The notes beneath the pieces are model-generated. The model worked only from the letters and a program-made list of their open reading frames with translations. It was not told where the DNA came from and ran no database searches. A stretch of DNA of 64,000 bases from SIG603 sp963621245 (GTDB lineage: Bacteria; Bacillota; Clostridia; Oscillospirales; Acutalibacteraceae). Both the position numbers and the translations under genes were made by a program. Position 1 is the first letter of the stretch; each line of letters starts with the position of its first letter. Where the stretch lies: contig CAVFCW010000003.1 in the NCBI GenBank assembly GCA_963621245.1, positions 62,001 through 126,000 of the forward strand, read 5' to 3'. This document shows, piece by piece, positions 9,113-17,472 of this stretch.

Positions 9113-9940
9113 TCAGCCGTAATTTTCTTTCGCACTTCTTGCCTTTGCGAGAAGCGCACGGAGAGCGTCGGCGTCGTTTTTGTCGACTGCGTTTCTTATC
9201 TCCGTTATATTCTTGATGAGCTCGTCCGTTTCCTCTAAAAGAGCCTCTCGGTTATCGAGAAACAGGTCTGTCCAGAGCTCCGCATTAATTTTTGCGACTC
9301 TGCTCACGTCACGGTAAGAGCCAGCCGAAAAACCGACGTGATTTTTACACCTTGGACTTAACACATAGGCGCATGCGAGCACGTGAGGAAGCTGTGAGGT
9401 ATAAGCTATCATACCGTCGTGATCCTTTGGCGTTGTGTAAACAATTCTTGAGAATCCCATTTCCTTTGCGAGATTCTCGAGAACCGCAAATTTCTCCTTT
9501 GCACTGTCGTCCTTTATAAGGATATAGGATGCGCCGATGTAAAGCGAAGCCTCTGCGGCACTGAAAGTGTTTAACTCCTTACCCGCCATAGGGTGCGCTC
9601 CTATGTAGGTGAAACCGCCTTCTTCCGCCGCTTTTTTAAGTCTCGAATAAACCTGAGTTTTTATTCCGCAAACATCCGTGACTATCGTGTTTTTTCCGAA
9701 ATTTAATTTGTTCTTTTCGGCAAATTCGACTATTCCCTCGGGATACATGCAAAGGTAAACCACATCGGAATCGGCAAGATCTTTTTTTCCTGCCTTATTC
9801 TTTATAACGCCTGCGCTCATAGCGTCAAGCAAAACCTGCTCGTCAATATCGACTGCGTAAATATCGTGATTTCCCGACTCACCCAGAGCCTTTGCTATCG
9901 AACCGCCGATAAGTCCCAAACCGACTACCGTAATCTTCAT
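9113..9940 (-). CDS. tyrA: Prephenate dehydrogenase
   Basis: This 275-residue enzyme oxidatively decarboxylates prephenate to 4-hydroxyphenylpyruvate for tyrosine synthesis. It has the N-terminal Rossmann motif GLGLIGGS (residues about 6-13) and the family motif GAHPMAGKE. There is no fused chorismate mutase and no obvious C-terminal ACT domain, so chorismate mutase activity comes from PheA in the same operon. The ATG overlaps the aroK stop codon by four bases (ATGA), a coupled arrangement. Confidence 0.94.
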   Translation of the reverse strand: MKITVVGLGLIGGSIAKALGESGNHDIYAVDIDEQVLLDAMSAGVIKNKAGKKDLADSDVVYLCMYPEGIVEFAEKNKLNFGKNTIVTDVCGIKTQVYSRLKKAAEEGGFTYIGAHPMAGKELNTFSAAEASLYIGASYILIKDDSAKEKFAVLENLAKEMGFSRIVYTTPKDHDGMIAYTSQLPHVLACAYVLSPRCKNHVGFSAGSYRDVSRVAKINAELWTDLFLDNREALLEETDELIKNITEIRNAVDKNDADALRALLAKARSAKENYG

Positions 9941-10452
9941 TTCTTCGGCACCGATGCTATTTCTTCATACATACGGCTTGCAACCCATCCGGGAGGCGAA
10001 CCCGCATCGATAACCTCGTCTGCAGCCAAAAGATATTTCGGAAGTCTCTCGGCATAAAGCTGATCTATTCTCTCGTTTCTGTTCGGCACCTGAAGCAAAG
10101 GTCTTACCTTGTCGTTCTTGAGTCTCTCCTTAAGAGCGGCTACGGGAACCTTCAAAAAGAACACTTTTCCGCCTCCGTTGTGAAGTGCGTCAACATTCTC
10201 CTGCTTGAGGACTGTTCCGCCTCCGCATGCAAGAACGAGGTTCTCTTTTTTCATAAGCTCGTGACAAGCAAGGGTTTCGAGCTTACGGAAATAAGCCTCT
10301 CCGTCACTTGCGAAGATCTCGCTTATTTTCTTGCCCTCTCGGGACTCAATGTATTTGTCCATGTCATAGAACTCATAGCCAAGCTTATTTGCAAGTCTCG
10401 ATCCCACGGTGTTTTTTCCGCAGCCCATGAAGCCGCACAGTACTACTTTCAA
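9937..10452 (-). CDS. aroK: Shikimate kinase
   Basis: This 171-residue P-loop kinase phosphorylates shikimate at O3. The Walker A motif reads GFMGCGKNTVG, with Asn where most shikimate kinases have Ser or Thr after the lysine; the following Thr is kept. The shikimate-binding aspartate (YDMDKYIE) and the GGGTVL motif are present. It is the first gene of the aromatic operon and begins about 20 bases downstream of a terminator hairpin in the leader. The altered P-loop residue may be tolerated because the next position is Thr. Confidence 0.94.
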   Translation of the reverse strand: MKVVLCGFMGCGKNTVGSRLANKLGYEFYDMDKYIESREGKKISEIFASDGEAYFRKLETLACHELMKKENLVLACGGGTVLKQENVDALHNGGGKVFFLKVPVAALKERLKNDKVRPLLQVPNRNERIDQLYAERLPKYLLAADEVIDAGSPPGWVASRMYEEIASVPKK

Positions 10453-10472
10453 CTTTTCTCAACCTTTCGGAT

Positions 10473-10503
10473 AAAATAAAAAGGGAACCCGTTCTGAGTT
10501 CCC
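10473..10503 (-). terminator. Attenuator terminator in the aromatic operon leader
   Basis: Read on the minus strand, GGGAAC and GTTCCC form a stem around a 9-base loop, followed by TTTTTATTTT. It lies between the operon promoter and aroK, where transcription must pass through it. Together with the Phe-rich leader peptide upstream, this indicates transcription attenuation. Confidence 0.75.
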
Positions 10504-10555
10504 ATAAAAAATACAATGTTAACTTTGTCGCACAAGAAACGAAGCCATAAACATT

Positions 10556-10615
10556 TTATTTACAGGAAAAACAGACAATATTAAATTTCTCTGTAAATCG
10601 TGCAAAATATGTCAT
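10556..10615 (-). CDS. Phe-rich leader peptide of the aromatic operon (19 aa)
   Basis: A 19-residue frame, MTYFARFTEKFNIVCFSCK, follows an AAGGGAG ribosome site seven bases upstream. Four of 19 residues are Phe and one is Tyr. It lies about 24 bases past the predicted transcription start and 52 bases before the attenuator hairpin, the layout of a classical amino-acid leader peptide. The inference is that ribosome stalling at Phe (or Tyr) codons opens the terminator when aromatic amino acids are scarce. AT-rich DNA gives Phe codons easily, so the composition alone is not proof. Confidence 0.6.
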   Translation of the reverse strand: MTYFARFTEKFNIVCFSCK

Positions 10616-10645
10616 GACTTGTCTCCCTTCGTAAGTTCTGTCAGC

Positions 10646-10674
10646 AGTTTACCACATTAAATCGTCGCTGTCAA
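10646..10674 (-). promoter_or_regulatory. Promoter of the aromatic amino acid operon
   Basis: On the minus strand a perfect TTGACA (10674-10669) and TAAACT (10651-10646) are 17 bases apart. This puts the transcription start near 10639, just upstream of the leader peptide. Confidence 0.8.
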
Positions 10675-10843
10675 GCAAAATGCAAGATTTTTCTATTAAC
10701 CTGCAAAACTTTATCAATTCGCCGTTTTTTGAGTGCTTTATGCTATTGTTTCAAAAAAATTATATCAAAGCGATTTTCCGAGTAAGATAATTTTTATCAT
10801 AATACGAATTTATTAATTCTTCTCTTAATATTCTTTTTTTGTA

Positions 10844-10872
10844 TTGACAAATCAAAACAATATAAATAAAAT
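10844..10872 (+). promoter_or_regulatory. Promoter of acpP
   Basis: TTGACA at 10844-10849 and TAAAAT at 10867-10872 are 17 bases apart, about 75 bases before the acpP start. It faces away from the aromatic operon promoter. Confidence 0.7.
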
Positions 10873-10947
10873 GTATTCAGTAATTCAAAAGCCATCTTAA
10901 AGATTGGATATTCCGGATTATGAATAATAACAAGGAGGACACTCATA

Positions 10948-11175
10948 ATGGTATTGGAGAAGCTTAAGTCCATTCTCGCCGAGCAGTTCGACGCTGAGGA
11001 AGACAGCATCACAACAGAGACAAACCTTCAGGAGGATCTCGAAGCTGATTCTCTCGATGTCGTTGATCTTCTTATGTCTATCGAAGACGAGTTCGAGGTT
11101 GAAATTCCCGATGAAGAAGTCGAGAGCATCAAGACTGTCGGTGACATTGTTGAATACATTGAATCTCATTCCTGA
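10948..11175 (+). CDS. acpP: Acyl carrier protein
   Basis: This is a 75-residue acidic protein with the phosphopantetheine attachment site EADSLDVVDL (Ser35). It carries growing acyl chains in type II fatty acid synthesis in the cytosol. A good AAGGAGG site precedes the ATG. It stands alone here with its own promoter and terminator, away from other fab genes, which suggests either the housekeeping ACP in an isolated location or a second copy. Confidence 0.93.
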   Translation: MVLEKLKSILAEQFDAEEDSITTETNLQEDLEADSLDVVDLLMSIEDEFEVEIPDEEVESIKTVGDIVEYIESHS

Positions 11176-11196
11176 TTTCTGGAACATAGAAAACGG

Positions 11197-11230
11197 CAGA
11201 CTGTCCAAAAGGGCAGTCTGTTTTTCTTTT
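11197..11230 (+). terminator. Terminator of acpP
   Basis: CAGACTGTCC and GGGCAGTCTG form a 10-bp stem (one G-T pair) around AAAA, followed by a T-rich run. Confidence 0.85.
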
Positions 11231-11263
11231 GTGTGTCACCAGGGCTAAAAAAAGCGAAAGTAC

Positions 11264-11292
11264 TTGCATTTAAAGCCGTTTTACAATATAAT
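11264..11292 (+). promoter_or_regulatory. Promoter of proS, with a leader hairpin
   Basis: TTGCAT at 11264-11269 and TATAAT at 11287-11292 have 17-bp spacing. Downstream, at about 11324-11349, AAAGCtcAGCC and GGGCgGCTTTT can fold into a small hairpin before the ribosome site. I see no T-box consensus, so this is not called a T-box riboswitch. Confidence 0.65.
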
Positions 11293-11365
11293 GTTTAAGT
11301 TAAAAATTATACATAATTAAATAAAGCTCAGCCTTTTGGGCGGCTTTTGAAAGGATTGAATATAT

Positions 11366-12808
11366 ATGGCAAAGGGAAACAACAAGAAGGTCGAAGACAT
11401 CACCGCGATGGACGTAGACTTCTCAAAATGGTACACCGACGTCGTAAAGAAAGCCGAGCTTATGGACTACGGCAGCGTTAAGGGCAGCATGATTTTGGAG
11501 CCCTACGGATTTGCGATTTGGGAAAACATGAGAAACGATATGGACGCAAGATTTAAGAAAACAGGCGTTCAGAACGTATATATGCCTCTTCTCATCCCCG
11601 AGAGCCTTCTTCAGAAAGAAAAGGATCACGTCGACGGATTTGCTCCCGAGGTTGCTTGGGTAACCATGGGCGGCAACGAAAAGCTTCAGGAGAGACTTTG
11701 CATAAGACCTACATCCGAGACGCTTTTCTGCGAGCATTACGCAAAAGTTATCCATTCCTATAAGGATCTTCCGAAAAACTACAACCAGTGGTGCTCCGTA
11801 ATGAGATGGGAGAAAACCACAAGACCTTTCCTTCGTTCCAGCGAGTTCCTCTGGCAGGAAGGCCACACCATGCACGAGACAGCCGAGGAGGCTATCGAGA
11901 GAACTCTTCTCATGCATAAGGTTTACACAGATTTCTTCAAGGAAACTCTTGCAATTCCCGTTGTTGGCGGCAAAAAGACCGAGAGCGAGAAGTTTGCGGG
12001 CGCAGAATCAACCTACACAATCGAGGCTATGATGCACAACGGCTACGCACTGCAGAGCGGTACATCTCACTATTTCGGTGACGGCTTTGCAAAGAGCTTT
12101 GACGTAACATTCACAGGCAGAGACAACAAGCTTCACTACCCCCACCAGACCTCTTGGGGCGCATCCACGAGAATGATCGGTGCCGTAATCATGGTTCACG
12201 GCGACGACAACGGACTTGTTCTTCCTCCGAAAATCGCTCCTACTCAGGTTGTAATCGTTCCCGTTGCACAGCATAAGCCGGGCGTACTTGACAAGTGCCG
12301 TGAGGTTTATTCTTCACTTCTCGACAACTTCAGAGTTAAGCTTGACGACTCCGACAACTCACCCGGATGGAAGTTCAGCCAGTATGAGATGCTCGGTGTT
12401 CCGATTCGTCTCGAGATGGGCCCGCGCGACATCGAGAACGGTCAGTGCGTGCTCGTAAGACGCGACACAGGCGAGAAAATTCCGTGCGCACTCGATGCAC
12501 TCAACGACACAATCGCAGCTCTTCTTGTTGCTATTCACGACAATATGTACGAGAACGCATGCAAGAACCTCGAGGAAAAGACCTACACAGCAACAACACT
12601 TGACGAGTTTGTCGACATCGCAACAAACAAGCCCGGATTTATCAAGGCTATGTGGTGCGGCGATGAGGCATGCGAGGAGAAAATCAAGGACATCACAGGC
12701 GGCGTAAAGTCAAGATGCATTCCTTTTGAAGAGGAGCACCTAAGCGACGTATGTGTTTGCTGCGGAAAGCCTGCAAAGCACATGCTTTATTGGGGCAGAC
12801 AGTATTAA
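11366..12808 (+). CDS. proS: Prolyl-tRNA synthetase (short, archaeal/eukaryal type)
   Basis: This 480-residue class II synthetase charges tRNA-Pro. It lacks the roughly 180-residue editing insertion of the long bacterial enzyme and matches the short ProS type. Motif 2 is RWEKTTRPFLRSSEF and motif 3 is GASTRMIGAVIMVHGDD. The C-terminal region has paired cysteines (CGDEACEEK and VCVCCGKP) and ends in Tyr, as in the zinc-containing short ProRS group. The ATG follows a GAAAGGA site. It is monocistronic, and a repeat locus begins just after it. Confidence 0.96.
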   Translation: MAKGNNKKVEDITAMDVDFSKWYTDVVKKAELMDYGSVKGSMILEPYGFAIWENMRNDMDARFKKTGVQNVYMPLLIPESLLQKEKDHVDGFAPEVAWVTMGGNEKLQERLCIRPTSETLFCEHYAKVIHSYKDLPKNYNQWCSVMRWEKTTRPFLRSSEFLWQEGHTMHETAEEAIERTLLMHKVYTDFFKETLAIPVVGGKKTESEKFAGAESTYTIEAMMHNGYALQSGTSHYFGDGFAKSFDVTFTGRDNKLHYPHQTSWGASTRMIGAVIMVHGDDNGLVLPPKIAPTQVVIVPVAQHKPGVLDKCREVYSSLLDNFRVKLDDSDNSPGWKFSQYEMLGVPIRLEMGPRDIENGQCVLVRRDTGEKIPCALDALNDTIAALLVAIHDNMYENACKNLEEKTYTATTLDEFVDIATNKPGFIKAMWCGDEACEEKIKDITGGVKSRCIPFEEEHLSDVCVCCGKPAKHMLYWGRQY

Positions 12809-12820
12809 TTAAGATAATTT

Positions 12821-13613
12821 AAGTTTTTGCTTCAGCTTTTTACAAAAAGCTGACGGGTGTGGGCAGAGCCCACATAAGGCACGCAGTGCCGATTAAAGAG
12901 TGTAGTCAATGAAAATACGGCGTAGCCGGGCATTTTCATTGACGGCTTATTAAAGCCGAGAAAAATACAAAAAAAGACAAGCGCAGTGAATACGTTTACA
13001 AATTGGTATTCACTGCGCTGTTTATATTTCCACAAATGGAAAGAACGAAAGGATAGATTTTTCTTTTGTTCTTTATTTTCTTTAGTGTGATTAAGTCGGC
13101 TTGCGCCGTCAACTGCGGTCGCTTGCGCTCCCTAAAAGCACTCCCTGCTTTTGGTCGACTGCTTAAGCCTGCCTCTTTAATTAATAATGAAGTTTAAACA
13201 GCCTTAATTTTCTTAAATTTATCTATATTAAATACACAACTCATTTTACTTATGTCGTTATTTTTTATTCTATATTTATCTTGGTGTAAATAATCCGTCA
13301 ATGAAAATTCCCAGCTTCGCTGTATTTTCTTTTACTTGCTTTTATTTGTTTTATTGGATTATGTAATTTTCTGTTCTGTATTTTTCTTAGTGTTATTAAG
13401 TCGGCTTCATCGGTTAACTACGGTCGCTTCGCTCCCTAAAGGCACTTCGTGCCTTTGGTTAACCGTTTCAGCCTACCTCTTTTTTGTTCGGCACTTCGTG
13501 CCTCTTTGCTTTTAAAACAATTATTATTTATTAATTATCCATTATTAATTATTTCGTGGGCCCCGCCCACACCCGTTCGCTTTTTGTAAAAAGCGAAACC
13601 AAAAACTTTTAAT
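12821..13613. repeat. Composite palindromic repeat locus 1
   Basis: This locus fills the gap between proS and the first oxidoreductase. It is bounded by inverted copies of one module: 12821-12872 (TTTTTACAAAAAGC, then GGGTGTGGGC) and 13556-13610 (its reverse complement, ending AACCAAAAACTTTT). Inside are a palindrome centred on ATTTTCATTGAC (12905-12943), a GCGCAGTGAATAC palindrome (12980-13019), two reverse-oriented copies of a roughly 85-bp AGGCTT…AAGCC module (13092-13174 and 13397-13480) and a GGCACTTCGTGCC mini-palindrome (about 13489-13505). No credible gene is seen. Confidence 0.85.
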
Positions 13614-13708
13614 TTTTACAGTCAGTCATTATCTTTACACTTTATCAAAATGATGTTAAAATTATACCGTATAAGTAAATTCACAGTATTTTCGGGGAGG
13701 AAAATATT

Positions 13709-14857
13709 ATGTCTAAACCAAAAATAGGTTTCATCGGCTGCGGCGGAATCTTCAATTCCAAGCACGGCCCCGGTATGGAACAACAACAAAATCTCGGTAA
13801 CTGCGAACTCGTCGCTTTCTGCGATCTCATCGAGGAAAGAGCTCAAAAGGCTGCCGAAACTTACGGCGCTCCGGGTGCTAAGGTCTACACCGATTACAAG
13901 GAGCTTTTGGCTGATCCTTCTATTGACGCCGTTCACGTTCTCACGCCGAATGTTGCTCACTGCGAAATCAGCGTTGCTGCTCTCGAAGCCGGCAAGCACG
14001 TTCTCTGCGAAAAGCCCATGGCGGCTACAATCGAGGACGCTCAGAGAATGGTCGACACCATGAAAAAAACAGGCAAGCTTTTGACTATCGGCTATCAGTA
14101 CCGCCACTTCCCCATCAACCAAACAGCAAAGGCTGTTGTTGACGAGGGCTGGATCGGCGAGGTTTACTATGCCGAGGCTTGCTACATAAGAAGAAGAGGC
14201 GTTCCCACTTGGGGTGTTTTCACCGATAAGTCTAAGCAGGGCGGTGGCCCGCTTATCGATATCGGCACTCACTGCCTCGACCTCACTCTTTGGATGATGA
14301 ACAACTACGACGTCGATTACGTTGTCGGTACATCGTTCGAGAAGCTCGGCAAGATGCTTCACGGTGCTGCCGAACAGGGTCAGACAAATCGTCAGGGCGA
14401 GCCCAACTGCTGGAATGCCGACACCTACGAGGTTGAAGATTCTGCATTCGGTCACATTAAGATGAAGAACGGCGCCGTTATCAATCTTAAATCATCATGG
14501 GCAATTAACGCTTCCGATGATTTTGCAAACGGTCAGGCAACAGTGCGTCTTTGCGGCACAAAGGGCGGCCTCGATACCGATACTCATGTAGTAAGACTCA
14601 ACCACATCGTCGGCGGTCAGCAGTCCACGACAATAGTCGGTCACGAGATTGAAGACGTTGTAAGAAATGCACAGGGAAAGAACATAACTTTCTCGAAGGA
14701 ACACGACATCTGGGTTAAAGCCGTTAAGGGCGAGGGCGAGCTTTTCGTCACCGCCGAGCAAAGCTTTACCATAACCAAAATTCTTGCTTCAATCTATAAA
14801 TCGAGTCTTACGGGCAAGCCTGTTTATTTTGACGACAATGGCAATCCTATTGATTAA
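13709..14857 (+). CDS. Gfo/Idh/MocA family oxidoreductase, copy 1
   Basis: This 382-residue NAD(P)-dependent sugar/polyol oxidoreductase has an N-terminal Rossmann fold (GFIGCGGIFN) and the family EKP motif (VLCEKPMAATIEDAQ). In the C-terminal domain, GGGPLIDIGTHCLDL supplies the expected Asp/His pair. It is very similar to the next gene (15100-16254) over the full length, so the two are tandem paralogues. A third gene encodes an isomerase-like TIM barrel. Such trios act on inositol or unusual sugars, but the substrate cannot be read here. GGGAGG precedes the ATG, and a strong terminator follows. Confidence 0.9.
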   Translation: MSKPKIGFIGCGGIFNSKHGPGMEQQQNLGNCELVAFCDLIEERAQKAAETYGAPGAKVYTDYKELLADPSIDAVHVLTPNVAHCEISVAALEAGKHVLCEKPMAATIEDAQRMVDTMKKTGKLLTIGYQYRHFPINQTAKAVVDEGWIGEVYYAEACYIRRRGVPTWGVFTDKSKQGGGPLIDIGTHCLDLTLWMMNNYDVDYVVGTSFEKLGKMLHGAAEQGQTNRQGEPNCWNADTYEVEDSAFGHIKMKNGAVINLKSSWAINASDDFANGQATVRLCGTKGGLDTDTHVVRLNHIVGGQQSTTIVGHEIEDVVRNAQGKNITFSKEHDIWVKAVKGEGELFVTAEQSFTITKILASIYKSSLTGKPVYFDDNGNPID

Positions 14858-14867
14858 TATGTAATTT

Positions 14868-14904
14868 AAAGAGGGAGATTTTTTCGCAAATCTCCCTCTT
14901 TTTC
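14868..14904 (+). terminator. Terminator between the two oxidoreductase genes
   Basis: AAAGAGGGAGATTT and AAATCTCCCTCTTT form a long stem with a T-tail, right after copy 1. Copy 2 is therefore likely transcribed separately. Confidence 0.85.
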
Positions 14905-15007
14905 GGCATATTGGGACAGTTTTTACAAGCATTAAAACAAGTATTAAAATTTATAAATATTTTTACAATTCTTTACAATATTTACATTATTTTTTGTGAA
15001 AAATCTC

Positions 15008-15036
15008 TTTACTTTTTCGTCATTTCGCTGTACAAT
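15008..15036 (+). promoter_or_regulatory. Probable promoter of oxidoreductase copy 2
   Basis: TTTACT at 15008-15013 and TACAAT at 15031-15036 are 17 bases apart, upstream of a GGGAGG ribosome site. The -35 is weak, so a regulator may be involved. Confidence 0.45.
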
Positions 15037-15099
15037 AATGTCGATATATAAATGCAGACAGGTAAAGGGTCTGTTCAATTATAAGGGAGGAAATTACCA

Positions 15100-16254
15100 A
15101 TGTCCAAGACAATTAAGGTAGGTTTCATCGGTTGCGGTGGAATTTTCAACGGAAAGCATGCACCCGGCATGATGCAGCAGGTAGAGAAGGGCGGAGTTGA
15201 GCTCGTAGCATTCTGCGATCTTATCGAAGAGAGAGCACAGGTAGCCGCTGAGAAGTACGGCGCACCGGGAGCTAAAGTTTACACAGACTATAAAGAGCTT
15301 TTGGCAGATCCGACAATCGACTGCGTACATGTTCTTACACCTAACGTCGCTCACTCAGAGATTTCTGTTGCCGCTCTCGAGGCTGGCAAGAACGTTCTTT
15401 GCGAGAAGCCTATGGCTGCTACAATCGAGGACGCTCAGAGAATGCTTGACGCTCGTGACAGAACAGGCAAGATGCTCACAATCGGCTATCAGTACAGACA
15501 CTTCCCGGTAAACGCTACAGCTAAGGCTGTTATCGATGAGGGCTGGATCGGCGAGGTTTACTATGCCGAGGCTTGCTACCTCAGAAGAAGAGGCGTTCCT
15601 ACATGGGGTGTATTCACAGATAAGTCCAAGCAGGGCGGCGGTCCGCTTATCGATATCGGTACACACTGCCTCGACCTCACACTCTGGATGATGAACAACT
15701 ATGATATTGACTACGTCGTAGGTACATCCTTCGAGAAGCTCGGTACAACTCTTCACGGCCAGAAAGAGCAGGGTCAGACAGATCCTAACGGTGGCGATCT
15801 CAGCTGGAATGCAGACACATACGAAGTTGAGGATTCCGCATTCGGTCACATCAAGATGAAGAACGGCGCAGTTATCAACCTCAAGGCTTCTTGGGCTATC
15901 AACGGCTCTGACGACTGGGCAGATAACGAGGCTACAGTTACACTTTGCGGTACTAAGGGCGGTCTCGACACAAGAACAGGCGTTGTAAGACTCAACCACA
16001 TCGTTGGCGGTCAGCAGTCCACAACAATCGTCGGCCAGAAGATTGCATCTTACATCCCCGGCTATTCCATGGGTCCCGCACCTATCTCCAAGGAGCACGA
16101 GATCTGGGTTAAGGCTAATAAGGGCGAAGGCGAGCTCTTTGTTACAGCTGAGCAGGCTATCACAGTTACAAAGATTCTTGCTTCCATCTACAAGTCATCA
16201 CAGACAGGCAAGATGGTTAAGTTCGACGAGAACAACAACCCAATCGAGGACTAA
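15100..16254 (+). CDS. Gfo/Idh/MocA family oxidoreductase, copy 2
   Basis: This 384-residue paralogue of the preceding gene shares GFIGCGGIFNGKHAPG, LCEKPMAATIEDAQRM and GGGPLIDIGTHCLDLTLWMM. The copies differ mainly in the C-terminal 80 residues, where this one has ASYIPGYSMGPAP. By eye its synonymous codons differ widely from copy 1, so the duplication is old or one copy was acquired separately. It has its own promoter region and a terminator at 16298. It probably oxidises a sugar or cyclitol; the exact reaction is unknown. Confidence 0.9.
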   Translation: MSKTIKVGFIGCGGIFNGKHAPGMMQQVEKGGVELVAFCDLIEERAQVAAEKYGAPGAKVYTDYKELLADPTIDCVHVLTPNVAHSEISVAALEAGKNVLCEKPMAATIEDAQRMLDARDRTGKMLTIGYQYRHFPVNATAKAVIDEGWIGEVYYAEACYLRRRGVPTWGVFTDKSKQGGGPLIDIGTHCLDLTLWMMNNYDIDYVVGTSFEKLGTTLHGQKEQGQTDPNGGDLSWNADTYEVEDSAFGHIKMKNGAVINLKASWAINGSDDWADNEATVTLCGTKGGLDTRTGVVRLNHIVGGQQSTTIVGQKIASYIPGYSMGPAPISKEHEIWVKANKGEGELFVTAEQAITVTKILASIYKSSQTGKMVKFDENNNPIED

Positions 16255-16297
16255 TTTTCAAATCGAATTAGCTTCGCTTGATTTAAACGACTTTTGT

Positions 16298-16335
16298 TAT
16301 GTGGTTTTGCGAAAGCGAAACCACATAATTTTTTT
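16298..16335 (+). terminator. Terminator after oxidoreductase copy 2
   Basis: TTATGTGGTTT and AAACCACATAA form a long stem around a GCGAAAGC loop, followed by seven T. It lies 21 bases before the next start codon, so read-through could still feed the TIM-barrel gene. Confidence 0.85.
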
Positions 16336-16355
16336 ACAGATAAAGGTGATTACAC

Positions 16356-17219
16356 ATGGATAATATTAATCTTCAGTTATATTCTTTCGGAAACGAAGAA
16401 AACGAGAAAGACCTCACTCTTCTCGACAAAATCCGCATCACAGGCGAAATGGGCTTCAGCGGCGTTGAGTTTGCCGGCGGTTACGACGATATTCCCGTTG
16501 AGACCATGAAAAAGGCTCTTGCCGACGCCGGTTTAAAGGCTGTTTCCGCTCACTGCGGTCTTGACAAGCTTGAGCATGACCTCCCCTACCTCGCCGAGCT
16601 CGGCGTTAAGTTCATCATCTGCCCCATGGCTGCATTCAATACTGTTGAAGAAGCTAAAGAGCTTGCAGAGGATCTCAATGCTTTCGCGAGAAAGTGCGCT
16701 CCTTACGGCGTTAAGACAGGCTACCACAACCACACAGACGAGTTCTACAAGGTTGACGGAAAGTATCTCTTTGATTGGCTCATGGAGTTCTGCACAGAGC
16801 CGAACATTATGTTTGAGATTGACTGCGGCTGGTGTTCTGCCGCCGGAGTAGATCCCGTTGAGTACATCAACGCTCACGCAGGCAGAATCGGTGCAATTCA
16901 CATCAAAGAGAACAACGACGTTATCGGTGCGGAGCTTCCCGAATCGAGACACGCAACAAAGCCGAAGTGGGACATCAAGAAGGACGAAGACGGAAATCCG
17001 ATATTCCCGCCGGAGTTCCTCGCTATGATGAAGAAGCACGAGGAGCTCAACTGCCCACAGGGTGCCGGTATCGTTGACTGGAAGGCTGTTAAAGCCGCCG
17101 CTGACGCACAGTATGACGATGTTATCTATGTTGTCGAGCGTGAAGCAAGCTACAACGAGCCGAAGAACAGAATCGAGTGCATCAAAACTGATATCGCTTG
17201 GCTCAAGGCTAACGTTTAA
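16356..17219 (+). CDS. Sugar phosphate isomerase/epimerase family TIM barrel
   Basis: This 287-residue protein is of the xylose isomerase-like (AP endonuclease 2) fold. Metal-ligand segments are visible in order: a Glu in GFSGVEFAGG, HCG in VSAHCGLDKL, the pair in KTGYHNHTDEF, EIDCGW, and AIHIKEN with a later VVEREAS. Family members isomerise or epimerise sugars or dehydrate inositol intermediates. The position after two Gfo/Idh/MocA genes is typical of inositol/rare sugar catabolism, but that role is inference. The ribosome site is AAAGGTG. Confidence 0.87.
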   Translation: MDNINLQLYSFGNEENEKDLTLLDKIRITGEMGFSGVEFAGGYDDIPVETMKKALADAGLKAVSAHCGLDKLEHDLPYLAELGVKFIICPMAAFNTVEEAKELAEDLNAFARKCAPYGVKTGYHNHTDEFYKVDGKYLFDWLMEFCTEPNIMFEIDCGWCSAAGVDPVEYINAHAGRIGAIHIKENNDVIGAELPESRHATKPKWDIKKDEDGNPIFPPEFLAMMKKHEELNCPQGAGIVDWKAVKAAADAQYDDVIYVVEREASYNEPKNRIECIKTDIAWLKANV

Positions 17220-17232
17220 TCAAAATTTTCAC

Positions 17233-17258
17233 GGGACAGCTTTTGCTGTCCCATTTTT
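17233..17258 (+). terminator. Terminator after the TIM-barrel gene
   Basis: GGGACAGC and GCTGTCCC pair around TTTT and are followed by a T-run. Confidence 0.85.
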
Positions 17259-17427
17259 TACTCTCAGAATGCTTATCTGCCCTGAAATCACTCCAAACTC
17301 CTTGATTTTCAGTTATTCTTGTGATATTATGCAATCAAAGGTAAATTTCTCTTGCCTTTGTGTTAATATATAGTCGAGGCTGGAGGCAAGTACCAACCTC
17401 GCTACATTTAATATTTGTTTTTTTGTC

Positions 17428-17472
17428 GTTGAACTGTTAGATTATGTCGTAAATTGTTTCTAACAGTTCAAC
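17428..17472. repeat. Perfect 14-bp inverted repeat
   Basis: GTTGAACTGTTAGA (17428-17441) and TCTAACAGTTCAAC (17459-17472) are exact inverted copies separated by 17 bases. On the minus strand it overlaps the end of a possible 38-aa gene. It has no strong T-run on either side, so it is not a clear terminator. Confidence 0.7.

Noticed and set aside
10453..10640. A T-box riboswitch before aroK
   Set aside because: No GGGTGG-ACC-GCG element or long specifier stem is seen; the leader peptide and terminator explain the leader better.
11293..11365. A T-box in front of proS
   Set aside because: The leader is only about 70 bases and lacks the T-box core; only a small hairpin is present.
12832..13035. 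A frame containing KMPGYAVFSLT that recurs at 23383-23655
   Set aside because: The repeated peptide comes from the shared palindromic repeat module, not from a gene; no ribosome site is present.
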